NCBI RefSeq assembly: GCF_002914525.1
Contig: NZ_LODW01000044.1
Span: forward strand, 62,001 to 126,000
Direction of reading: 5' to 3'
Length of the DNA: 64,000 bases
Source of the DNA: Rhizobium hidalgonense
GTDB taxonomy: Bacteria; Pseudomonadota; Alphaproteobacteria; Rhizobiales; Rhizobiaceae
Each line of letters opens with the position of its first letter. Positions within the stretch are counted from its first letter, which is position 1. The position numbers were made by a program, and so were the translations under genes. Positions 51,493 to 62,011 of this stretch are shown in pieces. The notes beneath the pieces are model-generated. The model was given only the letters and a program-made list of their open reading frames with translations, had not been told where the DNA came from and searched no databases.

Positions 51493-53574
51493 ATGGCAAA
51501 ACTGAAGATTGACGGCAACGAGATCGAAGTTCCGGATCATTACACGCTGTTGCAGGCGTGCGAAGACGCCGGCGCCGAGGTTCCGCGCTTCTGCTTCCAT
51601 GAGCGCCTCTCGGTTGCCGGCAACTGCCGCATGTGCCTTGTCGAAGTGAAGGGCGGCCCGCCGAAGCCGCAGGCTTCGTGCGCCATGAGCGTGCGCGACA
51701 TCCGCGGCGGCCCGAACGGCGAACTGCCCGAGGTCTTCACCAACACCCCGATGGTCAAGAAGGCCCGCGAAGGTGTGATGGAATTCCTGCTGATCAACCA
51801 TCCGCTCGATTGCCCGATCTGCGACCAGGGCGGCGAATGCGACCTGCAGGACCAGGCGATGGCCTTCGGCATCGACACTTCGCGTTACCAGGAAGACAAG
51901 CGCGCCGTCGAAGACAAGTATATCGGCCCGCTGGTCAAGACGGTGATGAACCGCTGCATCCATTGCACGCGCTGCGTCCGCTTCACCACCGAGGTTGCCG
52001 GCATTTCCGAACTCGGCCTGATCGGCCGTGGCGAGGATGCTGAGATCACCACCTATCTCGAACAGGCGATGACCTCCGAACTGCAGGGCAATGTCGTCGA
52101 CCTTTGCCCGGTCGGCGCGCTCACCTCCAAGCCTTTCGCCTTCACCGCGCGCCCCTGGGAATTGAACAAGACCGAATCGATCGACGTCATGGATGCCGTC
52201 GGTTCGGCGATCCGCGTCGATACCCGCGGTCGCGAAGTCATGCGCGTCCTGCCGCGTGTCAACGAGGCGATCAACGAAGAGTGGATTTCCGACAAGAGCC
52301 GTTTCATCTGGGACGGCCTGAAGACCCAGCGCCTCGACCGGCCCTACGTTCGCCGCGACGGCCGCCTGCAGCCGGCGACCTGGGCCGACGCCTTCGGCGC
52401 CATCAAGGCCGCCGTCGGCGCCACCTCCGGTGACAAGATCGGTGCGATCGCCGGCGACCTCGCTTCCGTCGAGGAAATGTATGCGCTCTCGGAACTGGTG
52501 AAGTCGCTGGGCTCGGCCAATCTCGACTGTCGACAGGATGGGGCGGCACTCGATCCGTCGCTCGGCCGTGCAAGCTATGTCTTCAACCCGACCATCTCGG
52601 GCATCGACCAGGCCGACGCGCTGCTGATCATCGGCGCCAATCCGCGCTTCGAGGCGGCGATCCTCAATGCCCGCATCCGCAAGCGCTGGCGCCGCGGCAA
52701 GTTCCCGATCGGCGTGATCGGCGAGCCGGGCGAACTGCGCTACAGCTATGACTATCTCGGCGGCGGTCCCGACACGCTGAAGGATCTGGTCGACGGCACC
52801 CACGCCTTTGCGGAGGTGCTGAAGAACGCTGCCAAGCCGATGATCATCATCGGCCAGGGCGCGCTGTCGCGCACCGACGGCGCCGGCGTTCTCGCCAGTG
52901 CCGCCAAGCTTGCCGGTTCTGTCGGTGCTGTTGTCGAAGGCTGGAACGGCTTTGCCGTCCTCCATACCGCCGCATCGCGCGTCGGCGGCCTCGACCTCGG
53001 CTTCGTGCCGGGCGCCAAGGGCGTTAACGCCGCCGAAATGCTGACGGCGATGGATGTGCTCTTCCTGCTCGGCGCCGACGAACTCGACTTCACCGCCAAG
53101 AAGGCCAAGCTGACGGTCTATATCGGCTCGCACGGCGATAACGGTGCCCATCACGCCGACGTCATTCTGCCGGCGGCCGCCTATACCGAAAAGTCCGGCA
53201 CTTGGGTCAACACCGAAGGCCGCGTCCAGATGGGCAACCGCGCCGGCTTTGCGCCGGGTGACGCCCGCGAGGACTGGGCGATCATCCGTGCCCTTTCCGA
53301 TGTGCTCGGCAAGAAGCTTCCCTTCGATTCGCTGAGCGAATTGCGCGTCCGGCTCTATGCCGCTTTCCCGCATTTCGCCGCCATCGACGAGATCGCCGAA
53401 ACCGATAGCGCCCAAATTGCCGCAGTAGCGAAAAAAGCCGGCAAGATGAACAAGTCAGGGTTTGCGTCGCCGGTGAAAGACTTCTATTTGACGAACCCGA
53501 TAGCGCGTGCCTCGGCAGTGATGGCGGAGTGCTCGGCATTGGCCCGCAACAACTTCAAAGTCGCGGCAGAGTAA
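51493..53574 (+). CDS. nuoG: NADH-quinone oxidoreductase subunit G
   Basis: The 75-kDa iron-sulfur subunit, 693 residues, the short alphaproteobacterial/mitochondrial length. N-terminal [2Fe-2S] domain: PRFCFHERLSVAGNCRMCLV and the Cys in PQASC. His-Cys3 cluster: CPICDQGGECDLQD. [4Fe-4S] cluster: NRCIHCTRCVRF with Cys in VVDLCPVGAL. The molybdopterin-oxidoreductase-like C-terminal part lacks cofactor motifs, as normal. A 224-base gap separates it from the preceding gene; I see no gene in it. Confidence 0.97.
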   Translation: MAKLKIDGNEIEVPDHYTLLQACEDAGAEVPRFCFHERLSVAGNCRMCLVEVKGGPPKPQASCAMSVRDIRGGPNGELPEVFTNTPMVKKAREGVMEFLLINHPLDCPICDQGGECDLQDQAMAFGIDTSRYQEDKRAVEDKYIGPLVKTVMNRCIHCTRCVRFTTEVAGISELGLIGRGEDAEITTYLEQAMTSELQGNVVDLCPVGALTSKPFAFTARPWELNKTESIDVMDAVGSAIRVDTRGREVMRVLPRVNEAINEEWISDKSRFIWDGLKTQRLDRPYVRRDGRLQPATWADAFGAIKAAVGATSGDKIGAIAGDLASVEEMYALSELVKSLGSANLDCRQDGAALDPSLGRASYVFNPTISGIDQADALLIIGANPRFEAAILNARIRKRWRRGKFPIGVIGEPGELRYSYDYLGGGPDTLKDLVDGTHAFAEVLKNAAKPMIIIGQGALSRTDGAGVLASAAKLAGSVGAVVEGWNGFAVLHTAASRVGGLDLGFVPGAKGVNAAEMLTAMDVLFLLGADELDFTAKKAKLTVYIGSHGDNGAHHADVILPAAAYTEKSGTWVNTEGRVQMGNRAGFAPGDAREDWAIIRALSDVLGKKLPFDSLSELRVRLYAAFPHFAAIDEIAETDSAQIAAVAKKAGKMNKSGFASPVKDFYLTNPIARASAVMAECSALARNNFKVAAE

Positions 53575-53586
53575 GGGCAGGGGACT

Positions 53587-54630
53587 ATGGATTCTTTCTT
53601 TTCGACCTATGTCTTGCCGGCGATCATCATGATCGGTCAGTCGCTGCTGCTTCTGGTCTGCCTGCTTGTCTTCATTGCCTATGTGCTGCTCGCCGACCGT
53701 AAGATCTGGGCGGCCGTGCAGCTGCGCCGCGGCCCGAACGTCGTTGGCCCCTTCGGCCTGTTCCAGTCTTTCGCCGACCTTCTGAAGTTCGTCTTCAAGG
53801 AGCCGATCATTCCGGCCGGCGCCAACAAGGCGGTGTTCCTGCTGGCCCCGCTGGTGACGGTGCTTCTGGCGCTGTCTACCTGGGCGGTGGTGCCGCTCGC
53901 CGACGGATGGGTGATCGCCAACATCAATGTCGGCATCCTCTATATCTTCGCGATTTCCTCGCTCGAGGTTTACGGCATCATCATGGGCGGCTGGGCTTCG
54001 AACTCGAAGTATCCGTTCCTCGGCGCGCTGCGTTCGGCGGCACAGATGGTGTCCTATGAAGTCTCGATCGGCTTCGTCATCGTCACCGTGCTTCTCTGCG
54101 TCGGCTCGCTGAACCTGACCGATATCGTCAATGCGCAGCATACCGGCCTCGGCACCATGCTCGGCCTGCCGGCCTCGTTCCTCGACTGGCACTGGCTGTC
54201 GCTCTTCCCGATGTTCATCATCTTCTTCATTTCGGCGCTCGCCGAAACGAACCGTCCGCCCTTCGACCTTCCGGAAGCCGAATCGGAACTCGTTGCCGGC
54301 TTCATGGTCGAATACGGCTCCTCGCCATACATGATGTTCATGCTCGGCGAATATGCGGCCGTCTGCCTGATGTGCGCGCTGACGACGATCCTCTTCCTCG
54401 GGGGCTGGCTGCCGCCGGTCGATATCTGGATCCTCAACTGGGTTCCCGGCATCATCTGGTTCACGCTGAAGGCCTGCCTGGTCTTCTTCATGTTCGCGAT
54501 GGTCAAGGCCTTCGTTCCGCGCTACCGCTACGACCAACTCATGCGCCTCGGCTGGAAGGTGTTCCTGCCGCTGTCGCTCGCCATGGTCATCATCGTTGCA
54601 TTCGTGCTGAAACTGATGGGTTGGGCATGA
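53587..54630 (+). CDS. nuoH: NADH-quinone oxidoreductase subunit H
   Basis: Eight-helix membrane subunit (ND1) forming the quinone channel, 347 residues. Conserved [20 protein letters not shown], then [19 protein letters not shown], the acidic loop [20 protein letters not shown] and [15 protein letters not shown]. The ATG 53587 follows AGGGGACT. Confidence 0.97.
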   Translation: MDSFFSTYVLPAIIMIGQSLLLLVCLLVFIAYVLLADRKIWAAVQLRRGPNVVGPFGLFQSFADLLKFVFKEPIIPAGANKAVFLLAPLVTVLLALSTWAVVPLADGWVIANINVGILYIFAISSLEVYGIIMGGWASNSKYPFLGALRSAAQMVSYEVSIGFVIVTVLLCVGSLNLTDIVNAQHTGLGTMLGLPASFLDWHWLSLFPMFIIFFISALAETNRPPFDLPEAESELVAGFMVEYGSSPYMMFMLGEYAAVCLMCALTTILFLGGWLPPVDIWILNWVPGIIWFTLKACLVFFMFAMVKAFVPRYRYDQLMRLGWKVFLPLSLAMVIIVAFVLKLMGWA

Positions 54631-54670
54631 CCATGTCAGCTCTCGTTTCCGGCAAAATTGGAGGTTGAAG

Positions 54671-55162
54671 ATGGGAAGCTTGTCCAGCTCCATCAACTCG
54701 CTGTTCCTCAAGGAATTCTTCGGCGCGTTCTTTCTGTCGATGCGCTATTTCTTCCGCCAGAAGGCGACGATCAACTATCCCTTTGAAAAGGGCCCGGTTT
54801 CCCCGCGTTTCCGCGGCGAGCACGCGCTGCGCCGTTATCCGAACGGCGAGGAACGCTGCATTGCCTGCAAACTCTGCGAGGCAATCTGTCCTGCCCAGGC
54901 GATCACCATTGAGGCCGGCCCCCGCCGCAACGACGGTACGCGCCGCACGGTGCGCTACGACATCGATATGGTGAAGTGCATCTATTGCGGCTTCTGCCAG
55001 GAGGCCTGCCCGGTCGACGCGATCGTCGAAGGCCCGAATTTCGAGTTCGCGACGGAAACCCGCGAAGAGCTCTATTTCGACAAGGCGCGCCTTCTCGACA
55101 ACGGTGACCGCTGGGAACGCGAAATCGCCCGCAACATCGCGATCGACTCGCCGTACCGCTGA
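54671..55162 (+). CDS. nuoI: NADH-quinone oxidoreductase subunit I
   Basis: The 23-kDa subunit with two [4Fe-4S] clusters (N6a/b), 163 residues. ATG 54671 after TTGGAGGTTG. Ferredoxin motifs: [16 protein letters not shown] and [16 protein letters not shown]. The N-terminal amphipathic helix ([20 protein letters not shown]) anchors it to the membrane arm. After it comes a 141-base gap before nuoJ with no clear gene. Confidence 0.97.
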   Translation: MGSLSSSINSLFLKEFFGAFFLSMRYFFRQKATINYPFEKGPVSPRFRGEHALRRYPNGEERCIACKLCEAICPAQAITIEAGPRRNDGTRRTVRYDIDMVKCIYCGFCQEACPVDAIVEGPNFEFATETREELYFDKARLLDNGDRWEREIARNIAIDSPYR

Positions 55163-55303
55163 TTGGGTTTTGAAATGCCGCGATGGAGCTCTGCTGCTCC
55201 GGTCGCGGTCAATATGCACAGGAGCTTTGCCGGTCAGCCGCGCCAAGCTCTATCGGGCAGAAAAACTCCCGGCTGCCCGGGGGAAGATGAAAAAGGCACC
55301 AAC

Positions 55304-55918
55304 ATGGGTCTGCAGGCTCTATTTTTCTATCTTTTCGCGTTTGTCGCGGTGGCGTCGGCGTTCATGGTCATCTGGGCGAAGAACCCGGTTCACTCGGTTC
55401 TGTTCCTGATCCTGGTGTTCTTCAACGCGGCCGGCCTCTTCCTGCTGCTCGGTGCCGAATTCCTGGCGATGATCCTGCTCGTCGTCTATGTCGGAGCCGT
55501 CGCCGTTCTCTTCCTCTTCGTGGTGATGATGCTCGATATCGACTTCACGGAGCTCAGGGCAGGGGTTCTCGAATACGCGCCGATCGGCGGGCTGATCGGG
55601 ATCATTCTCGCCGCCGAGCTGATTGTCGTCATCGGCGGCAGCGTCATCTCGCCTGAGATCGCCAAATCCGTCGCCATGCCGATCCCGGCGCTCAGCGAGC
55701 GCACCAATACCGCCGCTCTCGGCGACGTGCTCTACACCAACTACGTCTATTTCTTCGAGATCGCCGGCCTGGTGCTGCTGGTCGCCATGATCGGCGCGAT
55801 CGTGCTGACGCTGCGGCACCGCACCAATATCAAGCGGCAGAATATCCCGAGGCAAGTTGCCCGCACGCCCGCCACCGCCGTCGAGGTGGTGTCGGTCAAG
55901 CCCGGGCAGGGCGTCTAA
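55304..55918 (+). CDS. nuoJ: NADH-quinone oxidoreductase subunit J
   Basis: Membrane subunit (ND6), five helices, 204 residues from ATG 55304 ([20 protein letters not shown]). The conserved helix-3 region reads [20 protein letters not shown], containing the pi-bulge Tyr. The frame is open back to 55163 but nothing there resembles NuoJ. A charged C-terminal tail ([19 protein letters not shown]) is longer than in E. coli. Confidence 0.95.
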   Translation: MGLQALFFYLFAFVAVASAFMVIWAKNPVHSVLFLILVFFNAAGLFLLLGAEFLAMILLVVYVGAVAVLFLFVVMMLDIDFTELRAGVLEYAPIGGLIGIILAAELIVVIGGSVISPEIAKSVAMPIPALSERTNTAALGDVLYTNYVYFFEIAGLVLLVAMIGAIVLTLRHRTNIKRQNIPRQVARTPATAVEVVSVKPGQGV

Positions 55919-55941
55919 AGGCAGGTCAAGGAACAAAGAAC

Positions 55942-56250
55942 ATGGTCATCGGACTTTCCCACTACCTGACGGTCAGCGCCATCCTCTTCACGCTCGGTGT
56001 CTTCGGCATCTTCCTGAACCGGAAGAACGTCATCGTCATCCTGATGTCGATCGAACTGATCCTGCTTGCCGTCAACATCAATATGGTCGCCTTCTCCTCC
56101 TTCCTGAACGACATCGTCGGCCAGGTCTTCGCGCTGTTCATCCTGACGGTCGCGGCTGCCGAAGCGGCGATCGGTCTTGCAATTCTCGTTGTCTTCTACC
56201 GCAACCGCGGCTCGATCGCGGTCGAAGACGTCAATATGATGAAGGGCTGA
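55942..56250 (+). CDS. nuoK: NADH-quinone oxidoreductase subunit K
   Basis: Three-helix membrane subunit (ND4L), 102 residues. Two membrane glutamates of the E-channel are visible: [18 protein letters not shown] and [20 protein letters not shown]. The ATG follows AGGTCAAGGAACAAAGAAC. It ends 7 bases before nuoL. Confidence 0.96.
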   Translation: MVIGLSHYLTVSAILFTLGVFGIFLNRKNVIVILMSIELILLAVNINMVAFSSFLNDIVGQVFALFILTVAAAEAAIGLAILVVFYRNRGSIAVEDVNMMKG

Positions 56251-56257
56251 GTGGCTC

Positions 56258-58258
56258 ATGTTCCTCTATAAGGCTATCGTCTTTCTTCCCTTGATCGGTG
56301 CGATCGTCGCCGGCCTGTTCGGCCGCGCCATCGGCGCCAAGGCTTCGGAATATGTCACCAGCGGCCTGATGATCATCGCCGCCATCCTGTCCTGGATCGT
56401 CTTTTTCAACGTCGGCATGGGACATCTCGAAGGCGGCCCGATCAAGGTCGAGGTGCTGCGCTGGATCCAGTCGGGCGGCATCGACGTCTCCTGGTCGCTG
56501 CGTGTGGATACGCTGACCTCCGTCATGCTGATCGTCGTCAACACGGTCTCGACGCTGGTGCACATCTATTCGATCGGTTACATGCACACCGATCCGCATC
56601 GTCCGCGCTTCTTCGCCTATCTCTCGCTCTTCACCTTCGCCATGCTGATGCTGGTGACGGCCGATAACCTGGCCCAGATGTTCTTCGGCTGGGAAGGCGT
56701 CGGTCTCGCCTCCTATCTCTTGATCGGCTTCTGGTTCAAGAAGCCGTCGGCAACCGCTGCGGCGATGAAGGCCTTCATCGTCAACCGCGTCGGCGACTTC
56801 GGCTTCGTGCTCGGCATTGCCGGCGTCTTCGTGCTGTTCGGCTCGATCAATCTCGACACGATCTTTGCCAATGCCTCGAACTTCGCCCCGCATGAAGGCG
56901 GCGGCGAGGCAAGCGAAGTGATCCTCAATCTCTTCGGCATGCAACTCGACAAGGCGCATGCGCTGACCGGCATCTGCCTGCTGCTGTTCATGGGCGCCAT
57001 GGGCAAGTCGGCGCAGTTCCTGCTGCACACCTGGCTGCCGGACGCGATGGAAGGCCCGACCCCGGTCTCGGCCCTCATCCATGCCGCCACCATGGTCACC
57101 GCCGGCGTCTTCCTCGTCGCCCGCATGTCGCCTCTCTTCGAACTGTCGCCGGATGCACTCGTCGTCGTCACCGTGATCGGCGCGATCACCGCCTTCTTCG
57201 CGGCGACCGTCGGCCTGGTGCAGAACGACATCAAGCGCGTCATCGCCTATTCCACCTGTTCGCAGCTCGGCTACATGTTCGTGGCACTCGGGGTAGGGGC
57301 CTATGGCGCGGCGATCTTCCATCTCTTCACGCACGCCTTCTTCAAGGCGCTGCTCTTCCTCTGCGCCGGCTCGGTCATCCATTCCGTCGATGGCGAGCAG
57401 GACATGCGCTACATGGGTGGGCTTTGGCCGCATATTAAAGTGACCGGCATCCTGATGATCATCGGCACGCTGGCAATTACCGGCGTCGGCATTCCCTTCA
57501 CGCCGATCGGCTTTGCCGGCTTCTTCTCCAAGGATGTGATCATCGAGGCGACCTATGCTTCGCATTCGCCGGTCGCGGGCTTTGCCTTCTCGTTGCTGGT
57601 CATCGCGGCTCTGTTCACCAGCTTCTATTCCTGGCGCCTGATCTTCATGACCTTCTTCGGCAAGCCGCGCGCGTCGCACGAGGTCATGCATCACGTCCAC
57701 GAATCGCCGCAGGTGATGTTGGTGCCGCTCTATCTTCTCGCGATCGGTGCCGTGTTTGCCGGCGTGATCTTCGAAGGCCGGTTCTACGGCGAGGAATATG
57801 CCGAGTTCTGGAAAGGTGCGCTGTTTACCGGCGCCGAGAACGAGTTGGTGGAACAGTTCCATCATGTGCCGGCGCTGGTTGGCCTCAGCCCCTTCATCGC
57901 CATGCTGCTCGGCTTCGTCCTCGCCTGGTACATGTATATCCGTTCGCCGCAGACGCCGCGCGTCCTCGCCAAGCAGCACCGCGTGCTCTACCATTTCCTG
58001 CTGAACAAGTGGTATTTCGACGAACTTTACGACTTCCTGTTCGTCCGCACGGCCAAGGCGCTCGGCCGTTTTCTGTGGAAGAAGGGTGACGTCGGTGTCA
58101 TCGACACCTACGGCCCGAACGGCGTCGCCGCTCGCGTCGTCGCCGTTACCGACCGCGTCGTCCGCCTGCAGACCGGTTACCTCTATCACTATGCCTTCGC
58201 CATGCTGATCGGCATTGCGGCGCTTGTTACCTGGATGATGCTCGGGAGTTCCTTCTGA
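56258..58258 (+). CDS. nuoL: NADH-quinone oxidoreductase subunit L
   Basis: Antiporter-like proton-pumping subunit (ND5), 666 residues with about 16 helices including the long lateral helix at the C-terminus. Conserved [18 protein letters not shown] (Glu), [20 protein letters not shown], and the pump lysine and histidine regions ([19 protein letters not shown]). Its TGA shares one base with the nuoM ATG (TGATG). Confidence 0.97.
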   Translation: MFLYKAIVFLPLIGAIVAGLFGRAIGAKASEYVTSGLMIIAAILSWIVFFNVGMGHLEGGPIKVEVLRWIQSGGIDVSWSLRVDTLTSVMLIVVNTVSTLVHIYSIGYMHTDPHRPRFFAYLSLFTFAMLMLVTADNLAQMFFGWEGVGLASYLLIGFWFKKPSATAAAMKAFIVNRVGDFGFVLGIAGVFVLFGSINLDTIFANASNFAPHEGGGEASEVILNLFGMQLDKAHALTGICLLLFMGAMGKSAQFLLHTWLPDAMEGPTPVSALIHAATMVTAGVFLVARMSPLFELSPDALVVVTVIGAITAFFAATVGLVQNDIKRVIAYSTCSQLGYMFVALGVGAYGAAIFHLFTHAFFKALLFLCAGSVIHSVDGEQDMRYMGGLWPHIKVTGILMIIGTLAITGVGIPFTPIGFAGFFSKDVIIEATYASHSPVAGFAFSLLVIAALFTSFYSWRLIFMTFFGKPRASHEVMHHVHESPQVMLVPLYLLAIGAVFAGVIFEGRFYGEEYAEFWKGALFTGAENELVEQFHHVPALVGLSPFIAMLLGFVLAWYMYIRSPQTPRVLAKQHRVLYHFLLNKWYFDELYDFLFVRTAKALGRFLWKKGDVGVIDTYGPNGVAARVVAVTDRVVRLQTGYLYHYAFAMLIGIAALVTWMMLGSSF

Positions 58259-59769
58259 TGACCGATTGGCCTATTCTTTCAACGGTCACCTTCCTGCCGC
58301 TCGTCGGCGTGGTGCTCCTGCTCTTGATGAACGGCGAGAGCGCTAGCGGCCGCAAGAACGTGCTGTGGATCTCGCTGATCACCACCGTGTTCACCTTCGT
58401 CGTCTCGCTCTTGATCTGGACCGGTTTCGACAATGCCAATCCGGGCTTCCAGATGGTCGAGAAGCATGACTGGCTCGGCACTGGTATCGGCTACCACCTT
58501 GGCGTCGACGGCATCTCCATGCTGTTCGTCATCCTGACGACCTTCCTCATGCCCTTCTGCGTGTTGGCGAGCTGGCTCTCGATCGAGAAGCGCCTGAAGG
58601 AATACATGATCGCCTTCCTCATCCTGGAAACGATGATGATCGGCGTCTTCGTCGCGCTCGATATCGTGCTCTTCTACGTCTTCTTCGAGGCGGGCCTCAT
58701 TCCGATGTTCCTGATCATCGGCGTCTGGGGCGGCAAGGACCGCGTTTATGCGAGCTACAAGTTCTTCCTCTACACGCTGCTCGGCTCGGTGCTGATGCTG
58801 CTCGCCATCATGGCGATGTACTGGCAGGCCGGCACGACCGACATCACCGCATTGCTTGCCTACAAGTTCCCGCCGGCGCTGCAGACCTGGTTATGGCTTG
58901 CCTTCTTCGCCTCGTTTGCCGTGAAGATGCCGATGTGGCCGGTCCATACCTGGCTTCCGGATGCGCACGTTCAGGCGCCGACGGCAGGCTCGGTGATCCT
59001 GGCCGGCGTGCTCCTGAAGCTCGGCGGCTACGGCCTCATCCGCTTCTCGCTCGGCATGTTCCCTGTGGCGTCGGATTATTTCGCGCCGCTCGTCTTCGCG
59101 ATGTCTGTCATCGCCATCATCTACACCTCGCTGGTGGCGATGATGCAGGACGACATCAAGAAGCTGATCGCCTATTCCTCGGTGGCGCACATGGGCTACG
59201 TGACCATGGGCATCTTCGCCGCCAACATGCAGGGCGTCCAGGGTTCGATCTTCCAGATGCTGTCGCACGGCATTGTCTCCGGCGCGCTCTTCCTCTGCGT
59301 CGGCGTCGTCTACGATCGCACCCACACCCGCGAGATCAACGCCTATGGCGGCCTCGTCAACAACATGCCGAAATATGCAGTCGCAATGATGGTCTTCACC
59401 ATGGCCAATGTCGGGCTTCCCGGCACCTCGGGCTTCATCGGCGAATTCCTGACGCTGATGGGCGTCTTCCGGGTCAATACCTGGGTCGCGCTCTTTGCCG
59501 CCACCGGCGTCATCCTCTCGGCCGCCTATGCGCTCTGGCTCTATCGCCGGGTGATCTTCGGCGCGCTTGAGAAGGAAAAGCTGAAGGCGCTGCTCGATCT
59601 GTCCAGACGCGAACAACTGATCCTCTATCCGCTGGTCGCACTGACCATCTTCTTCGGCGTTTACCCGGCCCCGGTCTTCGATGCGACGGCCGCCTCGGTG
59701 GATCTGCTGGTCAACAACTACACGGCCGCCGTGCACGCAGCGCAGAATGTTGCGCTGTCTATGAATTGA
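58258..59769 (+). CDS. nuoM: NADH-quinone oxidoreductase subunit M
   Basis: Antiporter-like subunit (ND4), 503 residues. Conserved [20 protein letters not shown] (key Glu), [20 protein letters not shown] and [19 protein letters not shown] (key Lys region). It is coupled to nuoL by a one-base overlap and followed by nuoN after 18 bases. Confidence 0.97.
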   Translation: MTDWPILSTVTFLPLVGVVLLLLMNGESASGRKNVLWISLITTVFTFVVSLLIWTGFDNANPGFQMVEKHDWLGTGIGYHLGVDGISMLFVILTTFLMPFCVLASWLSIEKRLKEYMIAFLILETMMIGVFVALDIVLFYVFFEAGLIPMFLIIGVWGGKDRVYASYKFFLYTLLGSVLMLLAIMAMYWQAGTTDITALLAYKFPPALQTWLWLAFFASFAVKMPMWPVHTWLPDAHVQAPTAGSVILAGVLLKLGGYGLIRFSLGMFPVASDYFAPLVFAMSVIAIIYTSLVAMMQDDIKKLIAYSSVAHMGYVTMGIFAANMQGVQGSIFQMLSHGIVSGALFLCVGVVYDRTHTREINAYGGLVNNMPKYAVAMMVFTMANVGLPGTSGFIGEFLTLMGVFRVNTWVALFAATGVILSAAYALWLYRRVIFGALEKEKLKALLDLSRREQLILYPLVALTIFFGVYPAPVFDATAASVDLLVNNYTAAVHAAQNVALSMN

Positions 59770-59787
59770 TGACGGGACTTATCGGAC

Positions 59788-61233
59788 ATGACCGCTGAAA
59801 CAATTCTCCTCAGTCTGCATCTTTCCGCGCCGGAGCTCATCCTTGCGGTCGGCGCCCTGGTCCTGTTGATGGTCGGCGTCTTCTCGGGCGAGCGGTCGGG
59901 CCTTGTCGTCACCGGCCTCGCCATCGTCCTGCTGTTGGCCGCCGGCCTGTGGCTGCTCTTCGTGCCGGCAGAAGGCCTCGCCTATGGCGGCGTCTACATG
60001 GCCGACGGTTTCTCGCGCTTCATGAAGCTGGTGGCGCTCATCGGTTCGCTGGTCGCCCTGGTCATGACGATGGGGCATGCGCGCGAAAATCAGCTCGACA
60101 AGTTCGAGTTCCCGGTTCTGCTGGTGCTGGCGACGCTCGGGATCCTGCTGATGATCTCGGCCAACGACCTGATCTCGCTCTATCTGGCGCTGGAACTGCA
60201 GTCGCTGGCGCTCTATGTCGTCGCCGCGATCAACCGCGACAGCCTGAAGTCGACGGAAGCTGGCCTGAAATATTTCGTCCTCGGCGCGCTGTCCTCCGGC
60301 ATGCTGCTCTACGGCATGTCGCTGGTCTATGGTTTCACCGGCCACACGCATTTCTCCGAGATCGCCCAGGCGCTTTCGGTCGAGGGCGCGCGTTCGCTCG
60401 GCCTGATCTTCGGCCTGGTCTTCATTCTCGCCGGCATTGCCTTCAAGATCTCGGCCGTTCCCTTCCACATGTGGACGCCGGACGTTTATGAAGGCGCGCC
60501 GACGCCGGTCACCGCCTTCCTGGCCGCTGCCCCCAAGGTTGCCGCCATGGCGATGATGACGCGCATCGTCATCACCGCCTTCCAGCCGGTTCTGGCCGAC
60601 TGGCAGCAGGTCGTCGTCTTCATCTCGATCGCCTCGATGCTGCTCGGCTCGTTTGCCGCGATCGGCCAGAAGAACATTAAGCGGCTGATGGCTTATTCGT
60701 CGATCGGTCACATGGGCTATGCGCTGGTCGGCCTTGCCGCCGGCAACCAGACCGGTGTTTCCGGCGTCATGCTGTATATGGTCATCTATATGGTCATGAC
60801 CCTCGGCACCTTCGCAATCATCATGTCGATGCGGCGCAAGGACGGCACCGTCGTCGAAAACGTCGACGATCTGGCCGGCCTTTCCACGACCAACCCGTTC
60901 ATGGCCGTGGTGCTGACGGCGCTGATGTTCTCGCTCGCCGGCATTCCGCCGCTCGCCGGCTTCTTCGCCAAGTACTTCGTCTTCGTCGCCGCCATCGAAG
61001 CCAAGCTCTATGCGCTTGCCATTATCGGCGTTCTCGCCTCGGTCGTCGGCGCCTATTATTATCTGCGCGTCATCAAGCTGATGTGGTTCGATGAGGCGAC
61101 CGGCGAATTCGCCCGGGTTTCCGGCGCGCTGCGTCTGGTCTTCGGTCTCTCCGGTCTCTTCGTCACTGCCTATGTGCTCATCGGCGGCCCGATCGGCGGT
61201 GCGGCAGAGCTTGCCGCCGCGACGCTCTTCTGA
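59788..61233 (+). CDS. nuoN: NADH-quinone oxidoreductase subunit N
   Basis: Antiporter-like subunit (ND2), 481 residues, 14 helices. Conserved [20 protein letters not shown] (Glu), [20 protein letters not shown] and [20 protein letters not shown]. It is the last complex I gene. Its stop overlaps the birA start (TGATG), so birA is probably co-translated with it. Confidence 0.97.
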   Translation: MTAETILLSLHLSAPELILAVGALVLLMVGVFSGERSGLVVTGLAIVLLLAAGLWLLFVPAEGLAYGGVYMADGFSRFMKLVALIGSLVALVMTMGHARENQLDKFEFPVLLVLATLGILLMISANDLISLYLALELQSLALYVVAAINRDSLKSTEAGLKYFVLGALSSGMLLYGMSLVYGFTGHTHFSEIAQALSVEGARSLGLIFGLVFILAGIAFKISAVPFHMWTPDVYEGAPTPVTAFLAAAPKVAAMAMMTRIVITAFQPVLADWQQVVVFISIASMLLGSFAAIGQKNIKRLMAYSSIGHMGYALVGLAAGNQTGVSGVMLYMVIYMVMTLGTFAIIMSMRRKDGTVVENVDDLAGLSTTNPFMAVVLTALMFSLAGIPPLAGFFAKYFVFVAAIEAKLYALAIIGVLASVVGAYYYLRVIKLMWFDEATGEFARVSGALRLVFGLSGLFVTAYVLIGGPIGGAAELAAATLF

Positions 61234-61994
61234 TGGGTTCCGACGGACGCCGGATATCGCTCGGCGATTTCAGGCACGAGGCTCTGTCGGAAACATCGTC
61301 CACCAACAGCGAATGCCTTGCCCGGGCTCGGGCGGGCGATGGCGGCAATCTCTGGGTGACCGCCGAGCGGCAGTCCGGCGGCCGCGGCCGTCGCGGCAGG
61401 CTCTGGGTTTCCGAACGCGGCAATCTCTACGCCTCGCTTCTATTGGTCGATCCGTCGCCGATGGAGCGCCTCAGTTCTCTGCCGCTTGCCGTCGCCGTTG
61501 CCGTGCACCAGGCGATCCGCCGGGTGCTGCCGCTGGGCGCCGAGCCGCTCGAGGTCAAATGGCCGAACGATATCCTCATCGGCCGAAAGAAGACCTGCGG
61601 CATCCTCGTCGAAGGCGAGGGGCTGCCGGACGGCCGCTACGCGCTGATCATCGGTATCGGCATCAATGTCTCGGTCATGCCGGATAATCCGCTCTACCCT
61701 GCCACCTGCCTGCGTCAGCAGGGAAGTGCGGCCTCGCCGGAGGAACTCTTCGCCCATCTCTTCGCCGCCATGGCGGATGTGCTCGAAATCTGGGATCAGG
61801 GCCGCGGCATCGGTGAGATCACGGCGCTCTGGCGCGCGGTCGCCTGCGGCATCGGCGAAAAGATCACGGTGAATTTGCCGGACCGATCGATTTCCGGACA
61901 ATTCGCCGGAATAGATGATAATGGCTTGTTGATGCTCGATACCGGCACTGGCAGGATAATGCCCATTGCTGCCGGTGATGTGTTTTTTGAATAG
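61233..61994 (+). CDS. birA: Biotin-[acetyl-CoA-carboxylase] ligase (BirA without DNA-binding domain)
   Basis: Attaches biotin to the carboxyl-carrier protein through biotinyl-AMP. 253 residues, with only the catalytic and C-terminal domains; the N-terminal helix-turn-helix of E. coli BirA is absent, so it cannot act as the repressor. Motifs: EALSETSSTNSECLARARAG, RQSGGRGRRGRLWVSERGN, KWPNDILIGRKKTCGILVE. The start overlaps the nuoN stop by one base. It is followed by rnj after 17 bases. Confidence 0.93.
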   Translation: MGSDGRRISLGDFRHEALSETSSTNSECLARARAGDGGNLWVTAERQSGGRGRRGRLWVSERGNLYASLLLVDPSPMERLSSLPLAVAVAVHQAIRRVLPLGAEPLEVKWPNDILIGRKKTCGILVEGEGLPDGRYALIIGIGINVSVMPDNPLYPATCLRQQGSAASPEELFAHLFAAMADVLEIWDQGRGIGEITALWRAVACGIGEKITVNLPDRSISGQFAGIDDNGLLMLDTGTGRIMPIAAGDVFFE

Positions 61995-62011
61995 CGGAAA
62001 AAACGAAAATT

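Noticed and set aside
55163-55303. Small gene or NuoJ extension between nuoI and nuoJ
   Set aside because: The frame is open, but the translated segment has no resemblance to NuoJ and no ribosome site; the ATG at 55304 matches the family start.
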